Notes under the pieces: generated by a model | What the model was told of the DNA's origin: nothing | Database searches by the model: none | The model's input: the letters and a program-made list of their open reading frames with translations, nothing else | Program-made: the position numbers and the translations under genes | Assembly: GCF_042661465.1 (NCBI RefSeq) | Contig: NZ_JBHSWE010000001.1 | Span: 2,356,001-2,420,000 of the forward strand | Length of the DNA stretch: 64,000 bases | From: Marinobacterium_A aestuariivivens | Lineage (GTDB): Bacteria > Pseudomonadota > Gammaproteobacteria > Pseudomonadales > Balneatricaceae | Reading direction: 5' to 3' | In this document: piece after piece, positions 31,123-39,537 of the stretch | How the letters are laid out: the number at the start of each line of letters is the position of its first letter | How positions within the stretch are numbered: the first letter of the stretch is position 1

Positions 31123-32663
31123 AAATTACTCTGCAACGCCGCCTCAGGGTACAACGTTTCCCGGTTCTGGCGAGCGTGATTCTACGCAAGTCGCGTCCCG
31201 ATATCGCGGAACTGATTCGTGCCGCGCAGCAAAATCCAGATGCGATGCCGCCTCGTCTGATGAGCTATCTCCGGCGTGAAGGGCTCTGGGACACCGAAAC
31301 GAAAGCCATCACTGCTGCCGCACGGCAGGTACTGGAAACGGGCAGCGTTCCCGCGCGTGAGCGCGGCCTGTATTCCATCTGGTATAGCGACAACGATCCC
31401 CTGCTGGGTACCCGACCGCTTTTGCTCCAGCGCAATACGGCGAACTGGGGGCCATCCTGGGATAAAGCGAAGCGCCATGGAGATGACAGCGTTTTGGCGG
31501 TAACGGCTCCAGCAACCTGTTTTGTCCATGATGGCCAGGCGCCACAACAACTGACGCTGGAACGGTTGAGGCCGGAAGTTGCCGACGCTCCGGAGAAATC
31601 CGCAACGCTGGATCTTACGTGGATCCTGGTTGATCAGCACTCGGAGTTACTGCTGCAAGGGGATCTGGAACTCCTTGGTGAAGCCCAGAAGGGCAAAGGC
31701 CAGCAGCGCAAAAACCGTGTCGAAAGGATATCGCTCCGGCTTCAATGGAGCAGAATGCAGGTTCCGGCATTGCTAGAGCAAATCGCCACGGCGCAGGACT
31801 ACAGCTGGGATGCAGACGCACAACGGGCTCTTTGCTGGGTGCCGGAGGATTTCGGTCAGCTATGCAACTTCGAGGTCGCAGAGCATGAGCTACTGCGCCT
31901 GCAATGCCCCGAGAACGGATCCTTCGAAAAAGTGCTACTGGAGCAGTATCCGCTTAAGCCCAAGGGTAAACAGGTTGCCGACCAGTGGCGAATGCGCTGG
32001 CTTGAGCAGCAATTTGCCGGGGCCTATACCTCGCCGGAGGACGCACTGCGACAGCAGAAAGCCTGGCTGCAGCAGCCGGCGATGGCCGGCTTCGAACTGC
32101 AGCCACTACAGGGCCAGGAACTGCTGAACCGGCTGGATCGCAGGCGGGCGCCCGAGAGCTACTGGCACCTGGCCGCGCTGCAGGACCTGGCCCCAACCCG
32201 ACACAAGCGCCATCGCTCAGTACTGACGTATCAGAAGGGGCAGACCTTCGACCTGACCGAATTTGTCGAACGTCTCACCCATGGTCATCCGGTGCAGTAT
32301 TGCGTTTACGCCGATCCTCATTACAAAAACCGCTGGCAGGCGGGCAATCTCGAGTGGATTCAGAGCCAGTTGCAGGCCCAGCAGGGGCGGGTACTGACCC
32401 GTGCCGGGGAGTTGCCCCGGGTACCGCCTCGCTGGGATATCGAGACGGTATCCCGTGAGGACGGTGGTCACGATCGTTTTTGGGTATTTGTAACCGATGC
32501 CGGTATTCACTGCTGGACCTGTACGACCAGCCTGGACTTTTTGATACGCGACGGCCATGGCAACCGGGTTCGGGAGGTGGTCACTTTTGCACCCATTCCC
32601 GAGGATCAAATTCCCGAGTTTATTGAACAGGCCATCGATGCGATGCAGGGAGAGCCCGCATGA
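31119..32663 (+). CDS. Uncharacterised 514-aa protein of the defence operon
   Basis: I do not recognise this family. The protein is soluble, with no signal peptide or membrane segment. The N-terminal 60 residues are basic and helical. The middle alternates beta-like stretches such as ATLDLTWILVDQHSELLLQGDLELLG. A Gln-rich helical part (about 285-350) precedes a C-terminal alpha/beta region (about 360-514) with LTHGHPVQYCVYADPHYKNRW and DRFWVFVTDAGIHCWTCTTSLDFLIRDGHG. The CWTC pair could bind metal or be structural. The start overlaps the helicase stop and its own stop overlaps the next start, so it is translationally coupled to both neighbours and probably acts with them. Confidence 0.85.
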   Translation: MKITLQRRLRVQRFPVLASVILRKSRPDIAELIRAAQQNPDAMPPRLMSYLRREGLWDTETKAITAAARQVLETGSVPARERGLYSIWYSDNDPLLGTRPLLLQRNTANWGPSWDKAKRHGDDSVLAVTAPATCFVHDGQAPQQLTLERLRPEVADAPEKSATLDLTWILVDQHSELLLQGDLELLGEAQKGKGQQRKNRVERISLRLQWSRMQVPALLEQIATAQDYSWDADAQRALCWVPEDFGQLCNFEVAEHELLRLQCPENGSFEKVLLEQYPLKPKGKQVADQWRMRWLEQQFAGAYTSPEDALRQQKAWLQQPAMAGFELQPLQGQELLNRLDRRRAPESYWHLAALQDLAPTRHKRHRSVLTYQKGQTFDLTEFVERLTHGHPVQYCVYADPHYKNRWQAGNLEWIQSQLQAQQGRVLTRAGELPRVPPRWDIETVSREDGGHDRFWVFVTDAGIHCWTCTTSLDFLIRDGHGNRVREVVTFAPIPEDQIPEFIEQAIDAMQGEPA

Positions 32664-34867
32664 TCCAGTCCAGAACGGAATCCTTTAACGTCAGCCATGA
32701 AAATGAAGAGCTGCAGGCCCTGTTTGTCGCCCGGTCAGGGGACCTGGCGGTGGGCCGGCATCAGGGACAGTGGTTTAACCTGAACAGCCCCTTTCCGATC
32801 CAGCTTCTGGACCGGGCCGGCAGAACCCTGCTGGTGGCCATCCGGTATCTGGACGATCCGGAGCTGATTGCACGCCTGCAGGCCCGCGCCGATGCGGGTG
32901 TACGCATTTATCTGTTGCTTGGCGAAGATGCCAGAAACCGCTCCGCGATCGAGGCGCTGGCAGGACGTTGCCTGATACGCTGCGGTGTGAAGCAGAACGG
33001 CACCTTGCTACTGCTGGACCAGGGGGCGGATACAGCGCAAGGTTTTATCCTCTCTGGCGGGATACCCGATAGTCGTTATTGGCTCAAGCTGACCACTGGC
33101 CAGTGTGATGATTATTTCAGGCTCTTCTGCCACCTGTTCTGGCAACAGGCGGGCACCGAGTATCTGAGACAGGGGCAACAGTCGCAACAGGCCGTTGTCA
33201 GCCCACTCGGCACCATCGACCTCAACCATCAGGATGCGCTCGCCGGCAAGCTCGGGGAAAACCTGCGTCAGGCATGGTCTGAGATGCAGTACGCCATGAT
33301 GTCCGACTCTGTGTCGCTGTTCGATCTGAAAGACCTGCCTGAAGCCGGACGAGGTACGCTGATCTGCGAGTTGTCTCAGCTTGACGCTTCTCGCGCCATC
33401 AAGCTCGGCGAAAGCGTTGCCAGTCTGGTGTTGACGGAACAGGACGGCATGCCGCAAATAGTGCAGGGATACGACCGGTCACACTGGATGCTGCCCAGCC
33501 GCACGCGCGAACAGGATATCAACTGGTGCATAAGGCTGGCTCCCGAACAGCTGAGCGATGTTTCGTCGCATCTGGCCCGCTGGGGCGACGCGGGTCGCTG
33601 GCAGTATCGCTCCCGCATACGGATTGCCGATATCGGCCAGCCGGTACGCTTTGCCGACCAGTTGGAGCTTGAGCAGCAGTGCCTGCCCCGCAGGAGCGTC
33701 GAACTGGATCCGGTGCAGGCCCCGAGCATCGACGACTTCCTCGAAGCCAGTGCCCGGGATCTCGCCGCGAGCCAAATTAGAGTGGACCGCGAGCGGCTTG
33801 CGCATGTGATCGACTACAAAGTCGAGATTCGTCCGCCGCTTCGCCCGGAACAGGCTGTCGCCGATCCGCTGCATCGAGCCTGGACTCAGGTCCGGCAAAA
33901 ATGGTCGGGCCGGGTCGACGAACTGTCCGGCATGCTCAACCGGGAAGCTTCCTCTCGCGGCGGTATTGGTGAGCGTATTCTCGGTGCTTTGGGCAGCTTT
34001 ATCGCCTCACAGGACCACAGGCGGAAGGAGCTTGAGCGCGAGCTTGAGGTACTAGCGTCCTGGGACTGCGCACTCTTCCCGCCCTCGGTACGATCTGAAA
34101 GGCTTGAGCAGCTCAATAACATTGCCAAGCAGTTGCACAAACGTCGGGAGCGTTGGGCCGAGAAGGTCGACGAAACACGTCAGCAGCAGGAGTGGGGACA
34201 AAAGCGGCAAAGGCTGGCGGATGACCTTCGGGCCGCAAACGAAGCGGCCGACAAATGTCGCCGGCGTGCAGACGAGAACCGGCTGAATTCGGATCAGGCG
34301 CTGGAACAGCTAAAAAAGAACCTGCTTGATGGCTGGCACGCCTGGATCAGGGACTCTGGTCCGCAACTGAGTCCCCAGAAGTTCTGGGATGCTGCCGGGA
34401 TGGCGGCATTCGATGCCAGTGAAGCGCTCGCGTGGATCGACAAATACCATTCGCAGCTTCCGGGTGATCCGAAGCGTACCGTCAAACGACTACGGGACGA
34501 CTACCGGACAGGCCAGCAGAAGCAGGAACGGGATCTGAAGGAGCTGGAAAAACGGCAGCAGCAGGCGGTGCAGGAGATCGCTCGCCTCGAGCAGGCTCTG
34601 CAGGACCATGGCGATCGCTTCCAGTACCGGCCGTCTGCCAACCCGGTCGAACTGGGTCGTCTGTTGGGTGTGCAGGATTCAGCAGCGATCAAGCCCCTGC
34701 TAATCGACTGGCCAGACGAGGACCTGCCTCAACCTGGCACACATCTGGTCAGCTTCGATCGCCAGCGCTGGCTGGTGATCGACAGCCTGGACCAGCTGGA
34801 AGCCGCGCGTCAGGACGCACAGCGGCTCAATGCCATCATCTGCACGGAGAAGCCGGAAAATGCCTGA
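32660..34867 (+). CDS. Large protein with degenerate phospholipase-D-like N-terminal domain and coiled coil
   Basis: 735 residues. Residues about 50-150 (GRTLLVAIRYLDDPELIARLQARADAGVRIYLLLGED ... GTLLLLDQ ... GFILSGG) follow the fold pattern of PLD-family nucleases. The expected HxK(x4)D is missing: the position of the His reads KQNGTLLLLD. The domain is probably inactive or used for binding. Residues about 410-640 are highly charged and helical, with heptad-like coiled coil (ELERELEVL, KRRERWAEKVDETRQQQEW, LKELEKRQQQAVQEIARLEQAL). The start overlaps the previous stop by 4 bases and the end overlaps the DUF2997 gene by 8. It may be a structural partner of the helicase, but this is inference. 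Confidence 0.75.
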   Translation: MIQSRTESFNVSHENEELQALFVARSGDLAVGRHQGQWFNLNSPFPIQLLDRAGRTLLVAIRYLDDPELIARLQARADAGVRIYLLLGEDARNRSAIEALAGRCLIRCGVKQNGTLLLLDQGADTAQGFILSGGIPDSRYWLKLTTGQCDDYFRLFCHLFWQQAGTEYLRQGQQSQQAVVSPLGTIDLNHQDALAGKLGENLRQAWSEMQYAMMSDSVSLFDLKDLPEAGRGTLICELSQLDASRAIKLGESVASLVLTEQDGMPQIVQGYDRSHWMLPSRTREQDINWCIRLAPEQLSDVSSHLARWGDAGRWQYRSRIRIADIGQPVRFADQLELEQQCLPRRSVELDPVQAPSIDDFLEASARDLAASQIRVDRERLAHVIDYKVEIRPPLRPEQAVADPLHRAWTQVRQKWSGRVDELSGMLNREASSRGGIGERILGALGSFIASQDHRRKELERELEVLASWDCALFPPSVRSERLEQLNNIAKQLHKRRERWAEKVDETRQQQEWGQKRQRLADDLRAANEAADKCRRRADENRLNSDQALEQLKKNLLDGWHAWIRDSGPQLSPQKFWDAAGMAAFDASEALAWIDKYHSQLPGDPKRTVKRLRDDYRTGQQKQERDLKELEKRQQQAVQEIARLEQALQDHGDRFQYRPSANPVELGRLLGVQDSAAIKPLLIDWPDEDLPQPGTHLVSFDRQRWLVIDSLDQLEAARQDAQRLNAIICTEKPENA

Positions 34868-35066
34868 ACAGCGGATCACGCTCACTATCGACGAGCAGGG
34901 CGGTATTACCGCCAAAACCAGTGGCTTCAAGGGCGAGACCTGTCTCGAAGCGCTCGATGAGCTACTCGACCTCGAAGCCGGCGTCTCCTCGGTAAAGAAA
35001 ACCGACGAATACAACCAGCAGGTGGACGTCCGGGCCAAGACGACCGTGACCCAGAGGAGGGGATAA
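34860..35066 (+). CDS. DUF2997 small protein
   Basis: 68 residues, beginning MPEQRITLTIDEQGGITAKTSGFKGETC followed by LEALDELL. This is the DUF2997 pattern: a short beta-hairpin domain followed by a conserved helix. Function is unknown for the family, which is repeatedly found beside DUF1257 and Ycf46-like genes. It starts inside the end of the preceding gene (8-base overlap) and is followed one base later by the DUF1257 gene. Confidence 0.85.
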   Translation: MPEQRITLTIDEQGGITAKTSGFKGETCLEALDELLDLEAGVSSVKKTDEYNQQVDVRAKTTVTQRRG

Positions 35067-35067
35067 T

Positions 35068-35580
35068 ATGAGTGCAGTCATCAAGACACTGACACCCTTC
35101 ACTAGCCAGATCCTGTTGCTGGAGGCGCTGGAAGAGGTAGGCGCGGAACCGCAGTTGCTGGATAGCGCGACTATGTTGAGAGAGCTCAGGCACCGAGGCG
35201 GGCTACAGGTGGGCGATATCCTGACCAATCGCCGAGACTACAATGGTCTGCAGCATTTTCGACGGGTTGGCGAGGTCTATCAGCTGCGACACGATGCCGA
35301 TGAGTTTAATGGCTCCATTATCAGCCGCCTGCAGGATCGCAAGTATCGAAGCGTGACCGACTTTCTCGCTCAGCTTGAGGGGGCTTACAAGAATGCCCAC
35401 CAGCGCCTGCTCCAGCGTCTGGCCGAGGAAGAGCGCCAGCGATTGGAGCAGGAACGCGTCGCACGCGTCGAAGCGACCCGCCTGAAGGCGATTGAGCGTG
35501 CCAAAGCGCAGGGCTACTCCGTCAAGGAGCACCGTGCCAATGGCAAGATCCAGCTGGTGCTGACGCGAACGGTGTACTGA
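35068..35580 (+). CDS. DUF1257 (Ycf35-like) protein
   Basis: 170 residues. The N-terminal about 100 residues (IKTLTPFTSQILLLEALEEVGAEPQLLD ... HFRRVGEVYQLRHDADEF) resemble DUF1257/Ycf35 proteins. The rest is a charged helix rich in Glu, Arg and Gln, and the protein ends with GYSVKEHRANGKIQLVLTR. A strong AGGAGGGG ribosome-binding site lies at the end of the DUF2997 gene, one base upstream. Its function is unknown. Ycf35 and Ycf46 are both plastid-genome-encoded families, so finding both in one bacterial defence operon suggests they work together. Confidence 0.8.
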   Translation: MSAVIKTLTPFTSQILLLEALEEVGAEPQLLDSATMLRELRHRGGLQVGDILTNRRDYNGLQHFRRVGEVYQLRHDADEFNGSIISRLQDRKYRSVTDFLAQLEGAYKNAHQRLLQRLAEEERQRLEQERVARVEATRLKAIERAKAQGYSVKEHRANGKIQLVLTRTVY

Positions 35581-35582
35581 TC

Positions 35583-36166
35583 GTGCTGGTGGACGAGTTC
35601 AATGTCGCGCACCTTGAGCCCGCCAGTCATATATACGGGCCCGGGCGCCGTTTTGTGGTCTGGCTTCAGGGCTGCACGCTGGCCTGCGCCGGTTGCTGGA
35701 ACACGCAGATGTGGCCGCGACGTCCCAGGACCCTCATTCACCGGGAAGCGTTGCTGGCACAGATTCTGGCGACCGGGGATCTGACGGGCATCACGCTGCT
35801 GGGGGCGAGCCGCTGCAGCAGGCCCGGAACAGTCTCTGGCTGCTGCTGCAGGTTCGCGAGCAGGGGCTGGATGTGATGGTCTACAGCGGCTACAGCCTCG
35901 ACGAGATCGAGGCCGATCCGGAGCGCCGACCGGTACTGGCGCTTTGTGACATCCTCATCGCTGGCCGTTATGATCAGCGCCAGCGCAATATCAATCTTCG
36001 GTGGCGGGGTTCGGAGAACCAGCAGGTGCTCTTCCCCAGTGGCAAGTACGACGAGCGGATTCTGGCCGATGCCAACGAAGTGGAATTGATTATCGATGAT
36101 CAGGGGGCTGCTACCCTGCTGGGGTATCCGCAGCATCCCGACCTGATCCATACACTGGTTGACTAG
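35583..36166 (+). CDS. NrdG-like radical SAM protein (one apparent frameshift)
   Basis: About 195 residues when joined. It has the SAM-radical cluster motif C31-x3-C35-x2-C38 in WLQGCTLACAGCWNTQMW, then GITLLGGEPLQQ, the GGE-type SAM-binding motif, and a C-terminal CDILIAGRYDQRQRN segment typical of glycyl-radical-enzyme activases. The frame breaks exactly in the GGE codons, at a run of five G's (35801-35805) where six are needed, so a lost base is likely. It starts with GTG two bases after the DUF1257 gene and ends one base before hsdM. No glycyl radical enzyme is nearby, so it may activate or modify a defence protein instead. Confidence 0.85.
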
Positions 36167-36167
36167 C

Positions 36168-37764
36168 ATGTCCAATAACGAAATCGTCCAGAAACTCTGG
36201 AACCTCTGCGACGTCCTGCGGGACGACGGCATTAACTACTCCGACTATGTCACCGAGCTGGTGTTGCTGCTGTTCATCAAGATGGAGTACGAGAACGCCG
36301 AGGCGGGTATTCTGAACGAGCACAAGCTGCCCGCGGGCTGTCGCTGGCCGAGCCTGCGTGACCAGTCCGGTCTGAACCTGCTGAACCACTACCGGCAGAT
36401 GCTGCTGGACCTGGGTAAGGACGCGGACCCACTGATCGCGGCGATCTATGCCGATGCCCAGACCCGGCTGCGCGAGCCGCGCCATCTGGAGCAGCTTATA
36501 AAGAGCCTGGATGCGATCGACTGGTTCAGCGCCCAAAAGGACGGCCTCGGTGACCTCTACGAGGGCCTGCTGGAGAAGAACGCCAGCGAGACCAAGTCCG
36601 GTGCCGGCCAGTACTTCACGCCGCGCCCGCTGATCGACTCGATTATCCGCTGCATCAAGCCGCAGGCCGGCGAGGTGATCCAGGATCCGGCGGCCGGTAC
36701 CGCGGGCTTCCTGATCGCGGCCGACACCTACATCAAGAGCGAGACCGACGACCTCTACGACCTGGACGAAAAGGCCCAGCGCTTCCAACGCAACAACGCC
36801 TTTGTCGGCATGGAGCTGGTGCCGGGCACCCGTCGTCTGTCACTGATGAACTGCCTGCTGCATGGCATGGAAGGTGACGACGAAGGTGTCGTTCACCTTG
36901 GAAATACCCTCGGTCTGCCGGGCACCCAGTTGCCGAAGGCGGATTTGATCCTGGCCAACCCACCGTTTGGTACCGCCAAGGGCGGTGGTGGGCCGACCCG
37001 GGATGACTTCACTTACAAGACCAGCAACAAGCAGCTGGCCTTCCTGCAGCATATCTACCGCAGCCTCAAGCCCGGTGGCCGTGCTGCCATCGTGCTGCCG
37101 GACAATGTGCTGTTCGAAGCAGGCGTTGGTACTGAGATCCGCCGGGACCTGATGCACAAGTGCAACCTGCACACCATCCTGCGGCTGCCCACCGGCATCT
37201 TCTATGCCCAGGGTGTAAAGACCAACGTGTTGTTCTTTACCCGCGGCAGCGCCACCGATCCACGCCAGGAGGAGAACTGCACTGAGAATGTCTGGGTATA
37301 CGATCTGCGTACCAATATGCCGAGCTTCGGCAAACGTACACCGTTCGGCCCACAGCACCTGAAATCCTTTGAGAGGGTCTACGGCGAGAATGCGGATGGC
37401 ACCAGCCCGCGTACCGAAGGCGAATGGAGCTTTGGTGCCGAACAGATCGATGTGGCCGAGTCGGATGAGAACCAGGGGTTCTGGGCGACCTTCAGATCAG
37501 CCGCTGGCGCTGCTTCTCCCGTGACTGGGTCCGCGATACCAAGGGTGACTCCCTCGATATCAGTTGGCTCAAGGACAACGACAGCATCGATGCTGCCGAC
37601 CTGCCTGAGCCTGACGTGTTAGCGGCCGAAGCGATGGGTGAACTTACCGAAGCGCTGCGGGAGTTGGATGAGCTGATGCAAGAGTTAGGGGCTGGAGATC
37701 AGGCGATGGCTCAACGGGTGTTGTTAGTTGAGGCGTTGGGGCTGGCTGATGAGGTAGCTGAATG
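36168..37764 (+). CDS. hsdM: Type I DNA methyltransferase subunit (HsdM; one apparent frameshift)
   Basis: N6-adenine methyltransferase of the restriction system, about 530 residues when joined. It has an N-terminal HsdM helical domain (1-125), the GAGQYFTPRPLIDSII segment, SAM-binding DPAAGTAGFL (about 173) and catalytic NPPFG (about 264). The frame breaks near 37490. The corrected tail reads ISRWRCFSRDWVRDTKG and continues to MAQRVLLVEALGLADEVAE, with a stop at 37764 overlapping the hsdS start (ATGA). ATG at 36168 is preferred over TTG at 36159 because it lies just after the preceding stop and gives MSNNEIVQK. It pairs with HsdS for DNA modification and with HsdR for cleavage. Confidence 0.93.
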
Positions 37765-39126
37765 AACCTCCCTTCCAATTGGATTCAATGCCAAGTTCAA
37801 GACTTTGCCGACGTTAAAGGAGGCAAACGCCTTCCCAAAGGGAAGGCGTTTTCGGGAGAAACGACAAATTTTCCTTATATTAGAGTCAGTGATTTTTCTA
37901 ATGGTACGGTCTCGACTAATGATATCCGTTATATTGACCAGCAAACTAGGGAGGTTATAGAAGCCTATACAATATCCAAGGAAGACCTGTATGTGAGCAT
38001 TGCCGGTACGATAGGTCTAGTTGGTACGATTCCTGATGAGCTAGATAATGCGAATCTCACAGAGAATGCAGCCAAAGTGTGCTCCATTTCAGGCGTAGAT
38101 CAGGTTTTTTTGAGTTATCTGTTGAGATCTAAAGACGCGCAAGATTCCTTTAAAGAGAAGACCGTATCCACTACGCAGCCTAAGTTGGCTTTATATAAGA
38201 TTCGTGAGCTTCGTTTATGGCTCCCCCTTTTCCGAACAACAGCAGATCGCTGCCCGGCTGGACACGCTGCTTGCGCAGGTGGATATCCTCAAGGCCCGCC
38301 TTGATGCGATTCCTACAATCCTCAAACGCTTTCGTCAGTCAGTACTCGCTGTGGCTGTGAGTGGCCAGTTAACTGAGCAATGGCGAAGGGGGCTGCCTTA
38401 ACTGGCTGGCTCACAGTAAATATTGGATCAATTTCATCTGTATCTACAGGTAAAACCCCTAAAAGGTCTGACAATCGTTATTGGGATCATGGAACTATAC
38501 CTTGGTTGACAAGCGCTGCTACTGGACAGGACTTTTGCTCAACGGCTAGCCAGTATGTAACTGCATTTGCAGTCGACGATTGCTCTCTCAAGGTATATGA
38601 GCCTGGAACTCTTTTGCTCGCTATGTATGGAGAAGGAAAAACTAGAGGGCAAGTGACAGAGCTACAGCTCAGGGCAACATGTAATCAAGCATGCGCAGCT
38701 CTTAGAGTGGACGAAGGAAAGGCTTTAAGGGCGTTTGTTAAATTGAGGTTGCAAGAGAACTACGAAGAAACTAGGAAGGCTGCTGCAGGGGGAGCACAAC
38801 CCAACCTAAACTTGAACAAAGTTCGTGCTATACCTATACATCTTCCTCCTTTGGAAGAACAAACCGAAATCGTCCGCCGCGTCGAGCAGCTCTTCACCTT
38901 CGCCGACCAGATCGAGCAGCGCGTCAAAGATGTCCAGGCCCGGGTCAATCATCTGACCCAGTCCATCCTCGCCAAAGCCTTCAGAGGCGAGCTGACGGCT
39001 GAGTGGCGTGAACAGAACCCAGAACTGATCAGTGGCGAAAACTCCGCCGAGGCACTGCTGGCTCGGATCCAGGCCGAGCAGGCAGCCGCGAAGCCGGCCA
39101 AGCGTGGCCGCCGGAAGGCAGGGTAG
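37762..39126 (+). CDS. hsdS: Type I specificity subunit (HsdS; two apparent frameshifts)
   Basis: About 455 residues when joined, with the two-half layout of HsdS. Target recognition domain 1 (about 1-150) is followed by a conserved helix with FSEQQQIAARLDTLLAQVDILKARL. Then come target recognition domain 2 (starting near LTGWLTVNIGSISSVSTGKTPKRS) and a second conserved helix (LPPLEEQTEIVRRVEQLFTFADQIEQRV). Each half reads half of a bipartite DNA target. Breaks lie at about 38225 (C/T run) and about 38390 (run of five G's). Both recognition domains are visibly AT-richer than the rest of the operon, as expected for swappable domains. Confidence 0.92.
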
Positions 39127-39185
39127 CGTCTCAGAGCAGCTATGCTTGAGCGGGATTGCATGAACGGATTTCATGGAAACAATAG

Positions 39186-39227
39186 TTCCCATTTTGGGAA
39201 AAATAACTATACTTCCCGTGCTGGGAA
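39186..39227. promoter_or_regulatory. Twin operator upstream of higB
   Basis: Two 15-bp inverted repeats, TTCCCATTTTGGGAA (39186-39200) and TTCCCGTGCTGGGAA (39213-39227), centred 27 bases apart and ending 13 bases before higB. TATACT (39208-39213), a likely -10, lies between them. This fits autorepression by the HigA-type antitoxin. Confidence 0.75.
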
Positions 39228-39239
39228 TTTTGGAGTGGC

Positions 39240-39524
39240 ATGAAAGTCTTAGGACGAGACAAGCTGGTGAAATACTGGACCAAGCATGCCAATGCAAAGA
39301 AAGCATTGGAGGCCTGGTTCAGTGAGGCCGAGACCGCCACCTGGCAGACATCGCACGATATCAAGGATCGATACGGGAGTGCGGACTTCCTCGCTGACAA
39401 CCGCGTCATCTTCAATATCAAGGGAAATCATTACCGTCTGGTCGTCAAGGTTCGATACCAGAACGGCCTCGTCGTGGTCGAGTGGGTGGGAACCCATGCC
39501 GAATACGACAAGAAAAGCTTTTAG
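39240..39524 (+). CDS. higB: HigB-type mRNA interferase toxin
   Basis: 94 residues, a full-length HigB/RelE-superfamily toxin. It includes KYWTKHANAKKALEAWFSEAETATW and ends YRLVVKVRYQNGLVVVEWVGTHAEYDKKSF, with the conserved Arg and the GTHAEYDK C-terminal motif. HigB toxins cut ribosome-bound mRNA. It is followed after 13 bases by its antitoxin gene, in the toxin-first order usual for higBA. Confidence 0.93.
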   Translation: MKVLGRDKLVKYWTKHANAKKALEAWFSEAETATWQTSHDIKDRYGSADFLADNRVIFNIKGNHYRLVVKVRYQNGLVVVEWVGTHAEYDKKSF

Positions 39525-39537
39525 GCAGGAGTTGGCC

